From assembly GCA_010692425.1 (NCBI GenBank), contig JAAHHJ010000001.1, forward strand, positions 406,906 through 470,905: a DNA stretch of 64,000 nucleotides, given 5' to 3'. Under the pieces are notes generated by a model that saw only the letters and a list, made by a program, of their open reading frames with translations, was not told the DNA's origin and made no database searches. Source of the DNA: Symploca sp. SIO3C6. GTDB taxonomy: Bacteria; Cyanobacteriota; Cyanobacteriia; Cyanobacteriales; Coleofasciculaceae. This document shows positions 27,634 through 36,670 of this stretch, one piece after another (the stretch's first letter is position 1; every line of letters begins with the position of its first letter). Both the position numbers and the translations under genes were made by a program.

Positions 27634-28392
27634 ATGCTCAACTACAACCCGCAGCAACGATTACCTACCTCAGAGGAACTACCTTGCTCTGATGATACCC
27701 CTGTGGACCATGAACTGCAAAACACCATTCCCAATTTACTCAGAGCAATTTTACTGCTCATTTGGGCAGCTCGTGAAGATTGGTTTTTTGGAGTAGATAT
27801 GGGCATTTATGACCGTTCTCGACAAATACTCCAAACTCCCATTGTCCCAGATGGATTTCTTAGTTTAAGGGTACAAAGACACAAAAAACCAAAGGGAAGA
27901 CTTAGTTATGTGCTAGCTGAAGAGAATAATATTGTTCCTGTCTTTGTACTCGAATATGTCTCAAAAACATATGGGGGTGAATATGACCGGAAAATGGAAG
28001 ACTATGCTCGATTGGGGGTAAGATATTACACAATCTATAATCCCGACTACTGGCAAAGAGACCAGCATCAACCATTGGAAGTGTATCGTCTTACCAATGG
28101 CAACTATGAGCGTCAATTAGGAGAGCCAGTATGGATGCCAGAAGTAGGTTTAGGTATTGGACGAGAGTTGGGAGTATGTGAGCAATGGCAACGGGACTGG
28201 CTTTATTGGTATGATCAGCAATTAAATCGCTATCAAGTGCCAGAAGAACTAATTGAGCAATTGCAACAACAGCTACGGCAACAGGAATTACGCGCTCAGC
28301 AAGCCGAGTCACAACTTCAGCAAGAGAAAAAGCGATCACAACAACTAGCAGAAATGCTACGCCGCTTGGGAGTTGACCCAGATTCTGTGTAA
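27634..28392 (+). CDS. Uma2-family (DUF820) protein, PD-(D/E)XK fold
   Basis: 252 residues. The Uma2 fold is recognised from VPDGFLSL (Asp73), VFVLEYVSK (Glu107, Lys111) and DYARLGVRYYTIYNPD. The C-terminal 45 residues are Gln/Glu-rich and predicted coiled coil, common in cyanobacterial members. These proteins are very abundant in cyanobacteria, the catalytic residues appear intact, and the natural target is unknown. It is divergent from the frameshifted nuclease gene. Confidence 0.88.
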   Translation: MLNYNPQQRLPTSEELPCSDDTPVDHELQNTIPNLLRAILLLIWAAREDWFFGVDMGIYDRSRQILQTPIVPDGFLSLRVQRHKKPKGRLSYVLAEENNIVPVFVLEYVSKTYGGEYDRKMEDYARLGVRYYTIYNPDYWQRDQHQPLEVYRLTNGNYERQLGEPVWMPEVGLGIGRELGVCEQWQRDWLYWYDQQLNRYQVPEELIEQLQQQLRQQELRAQQAESQLQQEKKRSQQLAEMLRRLGVDPDSV

Positions 28393-28484
28393 CCTTAATC
28401 CGTACCTGTGTATCAGGGGCAAAATTAAAGACGCGGGGACAGGTCGACAGGTCGACGCACCGGACAAATTGGATGGGGATTTAA

Positions 28485-28548
28485 CCCCAACCAATTTTAT
28501 ACACCGCAAGTGACGGTGGGGTATTTGACCCATATTAATTTCGATAAA
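28485..28548. repeat. Dispersed 64-base repeat, copy 1
   Basis: Identical except for one base to 42373-42436. The segment contains an inner CACCG/CGGTG stem and ends TTAATTTCGATAAA. It is preceded by a degenerate ACGCGGGGACAGG stretch, also present in altered form before copy 2. It lies in the gap 28393-28688, which has no gene. Confidence 0.85.
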
Positions 28549-28688
28549 GTTAGGTTACTAGGCTCAATTTTAGGTAAACTGAGTTTTATAACCTTTCCCT
28601 TGGTGTCTAATTAGTCAGAAGCCAGCGCGAAAACTTGGAGGTTGAACGCTGGCTATGGCTCCAAGCAAAATAAGGAGTCTCATCTATT

Positions 28689-29078
28689 ATGACAAAATTA
28701 TTCCAACGTCTCCAACCATCCCAAAAATTCCGCATTGGTGTACAGGAAATTGCCCAGTTCCTCAACATCCCCAAACAACTAATAGTGCGTGTTGAATGCT
28801 GGCAATACGTCATCTTTGTTCATCGCCGTGACTGCGGTGGACAGTTTATCAGCTATCGCAAACTGCAAAAGTGGCAAAATGCGATCGCTTGTCAAATTCA
28901 AAAATGCTCCACCCGGCAGCAGTTACGGCAATTGTGGCTAGAGATGGAAATAGATAAAAAACGGCACAAAAAGCAATACAGTGATGAGCCTTACTCATTT
29001 TTGTGTCAATTCTGGGAAAAGCACTGGGACATACTTTGGGCAGAGCAAGAGCCAACAGCATCAGAATTTAGTTTTTGA
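28689..29078 (+). CDS. Hypothetical protein, cyanobacterial
   Basis: 129 residues with no signal or membrane segment and a basic, aromatic composition; phrases such as VECWQYVIFVHRRDCGGQFISY suggest a small alpha/beta domain. AAGGAG lies about 10 bases before the ATG at 28689, which fixes the start. No family is recognised. It stands alone upstream of the molybdopterin oxidoreductase gene, with a 200-base gap. Confidence 0.55.
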   Translation: MTKLFQRLQPSQKFRIGVQEIAQFLNIPKQLIVRVECWQYVIFVHRRDCGGQFISYRKLQKWQNAIACQIQKCSTRQQLRQLWLEMEIDKKRHKKQYSDEPYSFLCQFWEKHWDILWAEQEPTASEFSF

Positions 29079-29282
29079 TTAGTTTCTTAAAAATCAAACT
29101 AGAAAACCAAAAGTTTTAGTTATATGATGCTGTGTACTTACTTTCAAAGTTATTTTTTGATTTTTTTGTACCCAACTTGATAGAGAAGTAGCCCGCAACC
29201 TCTTTAAAATGTTGAAGCCCAATGCATAGCAGCTGAATTTCCTTAATCCCTTAAGGATGTACAATTTCATCAGAGTGTTTCT

Positions 29283-32270
29283 ATGTCCCAAATCAAAGAA
29301 TTTGTCCGCACTACCTGTCCTCGCGACTGCTACGATGCCTGCGGGATAGTTGTCCTCAAACGGCAAGGGGAAATTGTCAGAGTTAAAGGAGACCCAGAAC
29401 ACCCAGTCAGTCGCGGCACTCTTTGCGGTAAATGTGCGATCGCTTATAACGGGGCTTGGCGCGATTACCCAAGGGGTAGCGCCAAAGGCGATGCTCTGCT
29501 AAGAGCAGACGCGCTTCGCGATCGCACACAGCGCTTATCTCAACCCCTAAAAAGAATTGGAGCTAAAGGTAAAGGTCAATTCACTCCTATTAGTTGGGAA
29601 GAAGCCCTGGATTTAATTGCAGTTAAACTTAAGACTATTCTCGATAACAATAAAAATAATCACACTCCCCATATTGCCCAAGGCTCTAGCATTCTCCACA
29701 CCCACTACACTGGAACCTGTTCTCTAATTGCAGGTGCTTTCCCCCTACGCTTTTTCAACCGTATTGGTGCTACAGAAGTAGACCCTGACACCGTTTGCAA
29801 TAAAGCAGGGCATGCAGCTTTAGAAATGATCTTTGGCGATTCCATAAACGGCTTTGATCCACGCACCGCCAAGGATGCTGCCTGTATTTTAGTCTGGGGG
29901 GCAAACCCTTCTGCTTGTGCTCCCCACGCCCACAAGCATTGGTTACGCCAAGCTCCTGGTAAGGTAATTGTTATTGACCCAATTCGCCATCCCACTGCTG
30001 CCCAAGCAGATTTACATTTGCAACCCTTTCCAGGCAGTGACGGAGCCTTAGCCTTTGCCCTACTACACGTCATTCAACGCCAAGGACTCATTGATGAGCA
30101 GTTTTTGGCTAACTATACTTTAGGCTGGGAGGAAATTTTACCCCTACTGCCCCAATGTACTCCTGAATGGGGGGAAGCGGTTACAGGTGTTCCGGCTAAT
30201 CTTATCGAAAAAGCCGCTAAGATTTATGCTTCTGGTCCTTCCCTGCTGTGGTTAGGACAGGGATTGCAACGACAAGCCACTGGCGGCAATGTCTTCCGTG
30301 CCTGTAGTCTGTTGCCTATCTTCACTGGCAATATCGGCAAGCCGGGAGCAGGCTTCCTATATCTCAACGGTGCAGAAAATCGGGGTATTGATAGTGACTA
30401 TATCGCCGCACCTCATCTCAATCAGGGTGAATCAGTATCCATCTCCCACATGGATTTAGCACAACGCTTGGAAGATTCAGTTAATTCTCAAGTTCTATTT
30501 TGCTGGAATAATAATATTGTTGCCTCTAGTCCAGAGCAGAAACGTTTAAGAAAAGCACTAGCCAGGGAAGATTTATTTACCGTTTCGGTAGAACTTTTTG
30601 CTACTGATACTACCGACTATGCCGATATCGTTTTACCAGCGGCTAGCTTCCTCGAATTTGACGACTTGGTAATTTCTTACTTCAACTATTCAATTTCTGC
30701 CCAAGTTAAAGCGACAGAAGCTCCAGGGGAAGCATTACCCAATCAAGAAATTTTTCGACGACTGGCAGCCAAAATGGAATTTACAGAACCAGAATTGTTT
30801 GAAAGTGATGGGGTAATGATTACTAATCTGCTCAAACAAACTGGGACAGTCTTAAACTTTGCCAACCTCTCCAAAATTGGGACAGTAAACCATACCGCAG
30901 AGCCTGTAATTCAGTTTGCCCAACTTAAGTTTCCTACTCCCAGTGGAAAAATTGAGATTGTTGGTGAGCATTTTGAAAAGGCTGGCTTATCTAGAACTCC
31001 CCAACCTTTCGCTGATGCTAGACCAACTAATGGTAGACTAAGAGTTTTATCCCCAGCTTCTCCCTGGGTAATGAATAGTAGTTATGGCAATGATGCCAAA
31101 ATCGGTAAGCGTTTGGGCGAGGCTGAAGTATTAATTAATCCCCAAGAAGCACACTTAAGAGGCTTAGAAGTTGGTAATACCGTAATTTTATCTAACGATA
31201 CTGGAGAATTAACTCTTAAGGTGGCTCTTTCAGAAGATGTTCCCTGCGGAGTTGCTTTAGTTTATAAAGGACGCTGGCCTAAACTTGACCCTAACCGCGC
31301 TAATGTTAATGTCCTTAATCCTGGTAGGAAGACTGATTTAGCTGAGAGTTCCTGTGTACATTCGGTAGAAGTTGAAATTACTCCTGTAAGTGCAATCGCT
31401 TCGCGCTACCCCCTACAGCCCTCCGGGCATCCAACGGCTGGGGTAATTGCCTCTGGCGCTGAGCTTCGCTCAATCGCTTCTGGTACTAAGCCTAGCGTCG
31501 GAAATAATATTCTCAAAACTGCCCTTTGTCTACGCCACGTTGCTTTTGAGGATTTGGGGAGCTTTGAGCCAATTCTTGAGAATTATGGTTATCAGATAAC
31601 TTATTTGGAAGTAGGGACTAATAATCTTAGAGCAATAGACCCACTAGAGGCTGATTTACTAGTTGTCTTGGGAGGTCCAATTGGTGTCTATGAAGTTAAC
31701 AGTTATCCTTTTCTAATAGATGAAGTGGCTTTACTAGAAAAGCGGCTAGCAGCAGATTTACCAACTTTAGGACTATGCCTCGGTAGCCAACTTATGGCGA
31801 AGGCGCTGGGTGCTAAAGTTTATCCCAGTGGTCGTAAAGAAATTGGTTGGTCTCCTTTAATTTTAACTGAAGCTGGTAAGCAAAGTCCAATTGTAGAGTT
31901 AGCACCAGAACTGACACCTGTACTCCACTGGCACGGTGACACCTTTGATTTACCTAAGGGGGCAATTCACTTAGCTGCTAGTGGTGAGTTTCAACAGCAA
32001 GCCTTTGCTTGGGGTAAGAATTGTTTGGGATTACAATTTCATCCGGAAGTGACGCGGCAAGGATTAGAGAATTGGTTTATTGGTCATACTGCTGAAATTA
32101 ACAGTACTCCTAATTTAAGTGTGACTAAACTTAGGGCGGATACTCAAAGTTGGGGTGCAATTTTAGAAAAGCAGGGTGCTGTTTTCTTCAAGCGCTGGCT
32201 GGAGAGTATAGAAGAAGGCACTCCTGATGAAAAAAATTCGCTAAGAAATGGGGTTATAATTACATTCTAG
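29283..32270 (+). CDS. Molybdopterin oxidoreductase fused to a class I glutamine amidotransferase
   Basis: 995 residues. Residues 1-700 are a DMSO-reductase-family molybdopterin enzyme. A 4Fe-4S site is formed by Cys12, Cys16, Cys20 and Cys48, followed by the Mo-bis-MGD fold (VWGANPSA, PGAGF, DFDDLV-type segments). Residues about 745-985 are a class I glutamine amidotransferase with Cys832 (LGLCLGS), His920 and Glu922. These are usually separate proteins. The linker (about 701-744) and a 21-residue insert at 62-82 have the composition of intergenic repeat DNA (TTCGCGATCGC, CGGGCATCC). The electron acceptor and substrate are unknown. A fusion by loss of a stop through repeat insertion is my inference; a frame error is less likely because the frame is continuous throughout. 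Confidence 0.85.
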   Translation: MSQIKEFVRTTCPRDCYDACGIVVLKRQGEIVRVKGDPEHPVSRGTLCGKCAIAYNGAWRDYPRGSAKGDALLRADALRDRTQRLSQPLKRIGAKGKGQFTPISWEEALDLIAVKLKTILDNNKNNHTPHIAQGSSILHTHYTGTCSLIAGAFPLRFFNRIGATEVDPDTVCNKAGHAALEMIFGDSINGFDPRTAKDAACILVWGANPSACAPHAHKHWLRQAPGKVIVIDPIRHPTAAQADLHLQPFPGSDGALAFALLHVIQRQGLIDEQFLANYTLGWEEILPLLPQCTPEWGEAVTGVPANLIEKAAKIYASGPSLLWLGQGLQRQATGGNVFRACSLLPIFTGNIGKPGAGFLYLNGAENRGIDSDYIAAPHLNQGESVSISHMDLAQRLEDSVNSQVLFCWNNNIVASSPEQKRLRKALAREDLFTVSVELFATDTTDYADIVLPAASFLEFDDLVISYFNYSISAQVKATEAPGEALPNQEIFRRLAAKMEFTEPELFESDGVMITNLLKQTGTVLNFANLSKIGTVNHTAEPVIQFAQLKFPTPSGKIEIVGEHFEKAGLSRTPQPFADARPTNGRLRVLSPASPWVMNSSYGNDAKIGKRLGEAEVLINPQEAHLRGLEVGNTVILSNDTGELTLKVALSEDVPCGVALVYKGRWPKLDPNRANVNVLNPGRKTDLAESSCVHSVEVEITPVSAIASRYPLQPSGHPTAGVIASGAELRSIASGTKPSVGNNILKTALCLRHVAFEDLGSFEPILENYGYQITYLEVGTNNLRAIDPLEADLLVVLGGPIGVYEVNSYPFLIDEVALLEKRLAADLPTLGLCLGSQLMAKALGAKVYPSGRKEIGWSPLILTEAGKQSPIVELAPELTPVLHWHGDTFDLPKGAIHLAASGEFQQQAFAWGKNCLGLQFHPEVTRQGLENWFIGHTAEINSTPNLSVTKLRADTQSWGAILEKQGAVFFKRWLESIEEGTPDEKNSLRNGVIITF

Positions 32271-32527
32271 CTTAACTGAACCACCAGCAGCAAGGAAAAA
32301 CCTCTTTCGATGGAAGTGCCGAAGGTGGGTTCAGAATACGCTCAGATATACACCGCTTTCAGCAGCTAGATTTGAAGGTCTTTGGAGTTAAAGGCAAAAT
32401 ATCGAGTCTGAAATGCATGTGTGGTAATGGTTTCAGGCTAGATTGCCCCTGGTGACAGCTTCGCTGATACTGTTGGCCCAAGTAAAAAAATTAGGTAAAT
32501 CTAAGTCTAATTTAGGTTATCATTAAA

Positions 32528-32655
32528 CATAAGCAATCGGTTCTAATGAGGAACAGTCATTAGAAGTAATGGGGAAAGTTTGGTGTAAATCCAACGCTGT
32601 CCCGCAACTGTGATGGGAATCTCAAATTCTCTCAGTCAGAATGCCCGCCGATGTT
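32528..32655 (+). promoter_or_regulatory. Cobalamin (B12) riboswitch
   Basis: The order of conserved blocks matches the cobalamin family: GGTTCTAATGAGGAACAG, GGGGAAAG, GGTGTAAATCCAACGCTG, the B12-box-like TCCCGCAACTGTGATGGG, then GTCAGAATGCCCGCC near 32634-32649. It is on the plus strand. It normally represses its downstream gene when B12 is plentiful. The first sizeable intact gene downstream is the membrane protein at 33199, 540 bases away. Confidence 0.88.
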
Positions 32656-32689
32656 AACACTAAAAAACAAACTAATCTGCGAGGTACAG

Positions 32690-32773
32690 ATGTTTAAATA
32701 CTTTTTAGTTGCACAAATTATTAATTCTTTCACTACGACCTTTTTAACTACGCAACGATTATCAAAGGTGTAG
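32690..32773 (+). CDS. 27-codon ORF just downstream of the riboswitch
   Basis: GAGG 5 bases before an ATG at 32690, frame of 27 codons to TAG (32771-32773). Peptide MFKYFLVAQIINSF, then a Thr-rich end. It sits where the riboswitch-controlled gene should begin. It may be the truncated start of a lost gene or a leader peptide. Confidence 0.35.
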   Translation: MFKYFLVAQIINSFTTTFLTTQRLSKV

Positions 32774-33198
32774 TTGTTAAATGCGATGGCTTTCCGTCAC
32801 TTCAGCTATCTTGCTCTCAATCTTGGCGATTAAATCGATTGTTTTCTTGTTATAAGTTTTCGAGAGTGTCATTTTGCTGTGGTCTTGGAACAATAAATAT
32901 TTCAATAGTGATACCCAACTAATCCGATGGGCTTGACCTTTTTTAGAGTACCCAGACAAAGGCAAGAATAAACCGTAGGAATGTTAGATGGTGCGATCAG
33001 GCGAAGCCTGGCACTGCGTGATCACACTGATCGCAGCAGTATATTACATAGTTTAGGACAAATATTAGCTGACTGCACTGTCAGCTAATGAGTAATGAGT
33101 GTCCTAATACAAGTAAGTATTGCTTTAACTAAAAATAAAAACTCTTTGACGATCGCCATAACACTACTAAATGATGTTTGTAGCAAAAGGACTAAAAG
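32774..33198. other. Gap between the riboswitch and the membrane protein gene
   Basis: A short minus-strand frame (32777-32965) begins where the 27-codon ORF ends; no family is recognised, and it may be inserted debris. Around 32990-33040 there is an imperfect palindrome built on GATCAGGC/GCCTGGC/GATCAC, of HIP1-like repeat type. The 3' part is the probable promoter region for the next gene. Confidence 0.35.
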
Positions 33199-33930
33199 AT
33201 GAATTCCCAGAGCAAAAAACTGGATAGTTCGAGATTAGTTGATTCACAACCCGCTCTGAATCCTTACGTATTCTCATTCAAAGTACCACCGGAAAAATTC
33301 TCATTGGCTGCTTTGAGTCAGTTCAATTTATGGCAAACAGCAGGGGAAATGGTGAGTAGTGGCAATAAGTGGCAGCTATCTCTAATTGCTATTGGTAGTG
33401 CCAGCAGTATTATCTATCCCCATGTGCCTTTAGTCGGTTTTGCTGCGGTAGCTGGTAACACTTTGACTCGCAAAAAAGCACTTATTACTGTTACAAGTAT
33501 CTGGTTTGCCAATCAGCTTTATGGTTTCACCATTCGCCAATATCCCCGTACTTTAGAGTCTTTGACTTGGGGGCTAGTAATGGGTTTGGGAACACTGCTG
33601 ATTACTTGGCTAATTACCCTACAACCAAAATTTAGCCGTCGTAGTTTTCGCGGTTATTTACTCTGGTTAGCGATCGCTGTTGTGGGTGGCTATGCCATTT
33701 ATCAGGGCAGTATCGTCTTAATTGCCCAGTTAATGGGCGGACATGGATTTAGTTTCACAATTTTGTGGCAAATTTTCCTAAAAGATACTGTCTGGGCTGT
33801 TGTCTTATCAGCAATTCACTCTAGTCTTGTCTGGCTGGTAATACAGACTATACCAAACTACTCTCATCCTTCTTTTCCACCCACTTACTACTCAGGCTAT
33901 CATCCCCCTGGTTGTGGAAGACAAGGTTAA
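33199..33930 (+). CDS. Multi-pass membrane protein, possibly B12-regulated
   Basis: 243 residues with about five to six hydrophobic segments (near 57-80, 93-110, 120-140, 155-175, 188-205 and 195-220). Phrases such as LVGFAAVAGNTLTRKKAL and LPLVGF-like turns are seen. No transporter family is recognised. It is the first intact gene after the cobalamin riboswitch, which would suggest a role in cobalt or cobalamin uptake or handling; this is inference from position only, and the riboswitch may have belonged to a lost gene. It ends with a Gly/Pro-rich tail. Confidence 0.6.
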   Translation: MNSQSKKLDSSRLVDSQPALNPYVFSFKVPPEKFSLAALSQFNLWQTAGEMVSSGNKWQLSLIAIGSASSIIYPHVPLVGFAAVAGNTLTRKKALITVTSIWFANQLYGFTIRQYPRTLESLTWGLVMGLGTLLITWLITLQPKFSRRSFRGYLLWLAIAVVGGYAIYQGSIVLIAQLMGGHGFSFTILWQIFLKDTVWAVVLSAIHSSLVWLVIQTIPNYSHPSFPPTYYSGYHPPGCGRQG

Positions 33931-33972
33931 TACCCTTTCAGCCAACAGCCTGGGATTTTGACCGAGAGGGAT

Positions 33973-33989
33973 GCCGAGGAAACCTCGGC
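33973..33989. terminator. Compact hairpin between the membrane protein and methyltransferase genes
   Basis: The 7-bp stem GCCGAGG/CCTCGGC with an AAA loop lies 42 bases after the stop of the upstream gene and 112 bases before the true start of the next. No T-tract, so termination is uncertain. Confidence 0.4.
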
Positions 33990-34101
33990 TTATCCGCCCT
34001 CGACAGTTGCTTATCGACGGAAACCGCCGAGTCCGCACTGTCTCGCAATCGAGGTGTTGATAACTCGATTTTACAGCAACAAATATTACGGTTTGATTTC
34101 A

Positions 34102-35088
34102 ATGTACATATATTACGCCTTGGGATTTCTGGTTTTACTATTAGTGGTTGGCATCGCGCTTTATCTAATCACTGCCCGCAGTTATGAATCGTCTGATACG
34201 GTAGCCAATTCCTATGATGAATGGACTCAAGACGGTATTTTAGAATTTTACTGGGGCGAACATATCCACTTAGGGCATTATGGTTCACCACCGCAGCGTA
34301 AAGATTTTTTGCAAGCTAAAGCTGACTTCGTTCACGAAATGGTCAAGTGGGGAGGTTTAGATAAATTACCTCCCAAGACAACTGTTTTAGATGTCGGTTG
34401 TGGAATCGGTGGCAGCAGCCGTATCTTAGCCAAAGAATACGAGTTTGAAGTTATGGGCGTTACTATTAGCCCCAAACAAGTACAACGGGCAACAGAATTA
34501 ACCCCTGAAGGAGTTACGGCTAAATTTCAGGTAGATGATGCTTTGGCACTATCTTTTCCAGACAATAGTTTCGATGTGGTTTGGTCGATTGAAGCTGGAC
34601 CCCATATGCCAGATAAAGCTAAATATGCTTCAGAAATGATGCGAGTATTAAAACCTGGAGGTATTTTAGTCGTAGCAGACTGGAATCAGCGCGATGACCG
34701 CGCCTTACCCCTGAATTTCTGGGAAAAACCCTTAATGCGTCAACTTCTAGACCAGTGGTCGCATCCAGCTTTTTCTAGTATCGAAGGCTTTTCCGAACTT
34801 ATAGCAGAGACGGGATTAGTGGCAGGAGAAGTAGTAACAGCAGATTGGACACAAGAAACCCTCCCTTCTTGGCTTGATTCGATTTGGCAAGGAATAGTTC
34901 GACCTCAAGGATTGATCGAGTTTGGCTTCTCAGGATTTATCAAATCATTGAGAGAAGTACCCACTATGTTGTTAATGCGGATCGGGTTTAGTACTGGACT
35001 TTGCCGATTTGGAATGTTTCGCGCCCTTAAGTCTGATTCTGTAGCACAGTCTAGGGAAACTGCTCGCTCTCAAGTAGTTAAAGCTTAA
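34102..35088 (+). CDS. MPBQ/MSBQ methyltransferase (plastoquinone/tocopherol synthesis)
   Basis: 328 residues. The ATG at 34102 is chosen because it gives a membrane anchor (YYALGFLVLLLVVGIALYL) and then LITARSYESSDTVANSYD, as in the Synechocystis Sll0418 protein; a longer upstream frame adds 48 unsupported residues. The SAM-binding motif VLDVGCGIGGSSR is intact, followed by VTISPKQVQRATELT and the VEAGPHMPDKA-type motif (here IEAGPHMPDKA). It methylates 2-methyl-6-phytyl- or solanesyl-benzoquinol. It is paired with a FAD hydroxylase gene 29 bases downstream, probably one operon. Confidence 0.9.
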   Translation: MYIYYALGFLVLLLVVGIALYLITARSYESSDTVANSYDEWTQDGILEFYWGEHIHLGHYGSPPQRKDFLQAKADFVHEMVKWGGLDKLPPKTTVLDVGCGIGGSSRILAKEYEFEVMGVTISPKQVQRATELTPEGVTAKFQVDDALALSFPDNSFDVVWSIEAGPHMPDKAKYASEMMRVLKPGGILVVADWNQRDDRALPLNFWEKPLMRQLLDQWSHPAFSSIEGFSELIAETGLVAGEVVTADWTQETLPSWLDSIWQGIVRPQGLIEFGFSGFIKSLREVPTMLLMRIGFSTGLCRFGMFRALKSDSVAQSRETARSQVVKA

Positions 35089-35117
35089 ATATTTTTGATT
35101 CAACTAACTCCGCTTTT

Positions 35118-36329
35118 ATGGTTACTAATTTTGATTGTGATGTGGCTATTGTCGGAGGGGGAATTGTGGGTGCAACTCTAGCTGCTGCCCTCAAAAACTC
35201 TGGATTAAGTGCGATTGTCATTGAAGCTAATCCTTTAGAAGTAGCAGCATCTAGGGAGCAAACTTATACTCTTTCTCCTCTTTCTGGACGAATTTTTCAG
35301 GAAATTGGTATTTGGTCAGAAATTATTGCCGATCTTGGCAAGTATCGCCAGATTTATCTTTCTGATGCCGACGATCCTCAAATAGTTAAATTTAAAACCG
35401 TCGATTTGGGAACGGAATTTCTGGGTTATGTAGCCGAACACAAAACTATTTTGCAGTCTTTGCAAAAGTACATTGATCGATGTGCTAATGTGAACTGGTT
35501 ATGTCCCGCTAAAACCTGTGGAGTTACCTACGAAGCTGAAGGTGCAGTAGTCGAGGTAGAAATAGACGGTCATAAACAGCAATTAAGGACGAAACTGGTC
35601 ATCGGTGCTGATGGAGCGCAATCGCGCCTTCGTCACTGGGCAGGAATTAAAACTACAGGCTGGAAATATTGGCAGTCATGTGTCACCTTTACTGTTACCC
35701 ATAAAGCTCCCCGTAATGATATCGCCTTCGAGCGATTTTGGGCTAATGGTCCAATGGGGGTATTACCCTTACCTGGAAATCGCTGTAGTATTGTTTGGAG
35801 TGCTCCTCATTCGGAGGCTCAAGCAATTCAGAAGCTAGAGGAAACAGAGTTTTTAACTCAACTGGAATACTATACTGGAGGCTTCTTAGGCAAGCTCAAG
35901 TTAGAGAGCGATCGCGCTATTTTCCCCGTGCAATTATTTCAGTGTCGGCATTATGTAAAGCCTCGACTAGCATTAATTGGAGACGCTGCACACCGTTGTC
36001 ATCCTGTGGGGGGACAAGGACTCAATCTAGGAATTAGAGATGCTGCTGCATTGGCACAAGTTCTATCAGAAGCCCATCAGCGAGGAGAAGATATCGGCGA
36101 GGTTAAAGTTCTCAAACGTTATGAACGCTGGCGTAAAATCGAAAACCTGACCGTACTGGGGTTTACAGATTTCCTCGATCGCATCTTCTCGAATAATTGG
36201 CTACCAGCACTAATTCTCCGTCGTCTGGGACTTTGGCTACTCATAAATCTACCACCATTTAAGATTTTTGCTCTCAAATTGATGACTGGTTTTCTTGGTC
36301 GCATCCCTCAATTAGGGAGTGTGAACTAA
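35118..36329 (+). CDS. FAD-dependent hydroxylase, UbiH-like
   Basis: 403 residues. Rossmann FAD motif VAIVGGGIVGATLA near the N-terminus, the middle GADGAQSRLR (DG motif) and the C-terminal GDAAHRCHPVGGQGLNLGIRD, all diagnostic for UbiH/UbiI/VisC-type aromatic-ring monooxygenases. Related cyanobacterial proteins are annotated as quinone-ring hydroxylases. Its place directly after the MPBQ/MSBQ methyltransferase supports a role in prenylquinone synthesis, but the exact ring position is not known. The catalytic elements appear intact. Confidence 0.85.
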   Translation: MVTNFDCDVAIVGGGIVGATLAAALKNSGLSAIVIEANPLEVAASREQTYTLSPLSGRIFQEIGIWSEIIADLGKYRQIYLSDADDPQIVKFKTVDLGTEFLGYVAEHKTILQSLQKYIDRCANVNWLCPAKTCGVTYEAEGAVVEVEIDGHKQQLRTKLVIGADGAQSRLRHWAGIKTTGWKYWQSCVTFTVTHKAPRNDIAFERFWANGPMGVLPLPGNRCSIVWSAPHSEAQAIQKLEETEFLTQLEYYTGGFLGKLKLESDRAIFPVQLFQCRHYVKPRLALIGDAAHRCHPVGGQGLNLGIRDAAALAQVLSEAHQRGEDIGEVKVLKRYERWRKIENLTVLGFTDFLDRIFSNNWLPALILRRLGLWLLINLPPFKIFALKLMTGFLGRIPQLGSVN

Positions 36330-36399
36330 ATATCAACATGGCGATTGGGTATGGGTCGGAAGCCTCCGCACCCCTCGCCATCAATTTTACTGTAATTGA

Positions 36400-36600
36400 G
36401 CCACTCCCACGAATTGAATTCGTGGGATTCAGGCATCAAGCAGAGATTGCAGGCACAGCCTGTCTAACATCTCCTACGCCTAGGGTTGAACTCCCAACCC
36501 TTTTAATAATGATAGTATGTCTACAATCGAGGATCAACCAAACAGCTAACGCGGCTTGAAAGCCTTAACGCTACATCCCACGCTTAAAAGACGTGGGCTT
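36400..36600. mobile_element. MITE-like IS200/IS605 relic with paired hairpins
   Basis: A perfect 10-bp palindrome CCCACGAATT-G-AATTCGTGGG (36406-36426) followed by ATTC, and a second hairpin CCCACG...CGTGGG (36577-36597). No coding capacity lies between. The gap 36330-36670 holds nothing else. Confidence 0.5.
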
Positions 36601-36670
36601 TGCTTACTTCTTTGTAAAAACAGCATTCTTATTTACAGGTTTACCCAACATTCTCACTTAATTACTAACA

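Noticed and set aside
32777-32965. Minus-strand reading frame of 62 codons between the riboswitch and the membrane protein
   Set aside because: No ribosome site or family match; more likely inserted debris.
33958-34101. Extended N-terminus of the methyltransferase
   Set aside because: The extra 48 residues do not match the family, and a GCCGAGG/CCTCGGC hairpin lies within them; the start at 34102 fits better.
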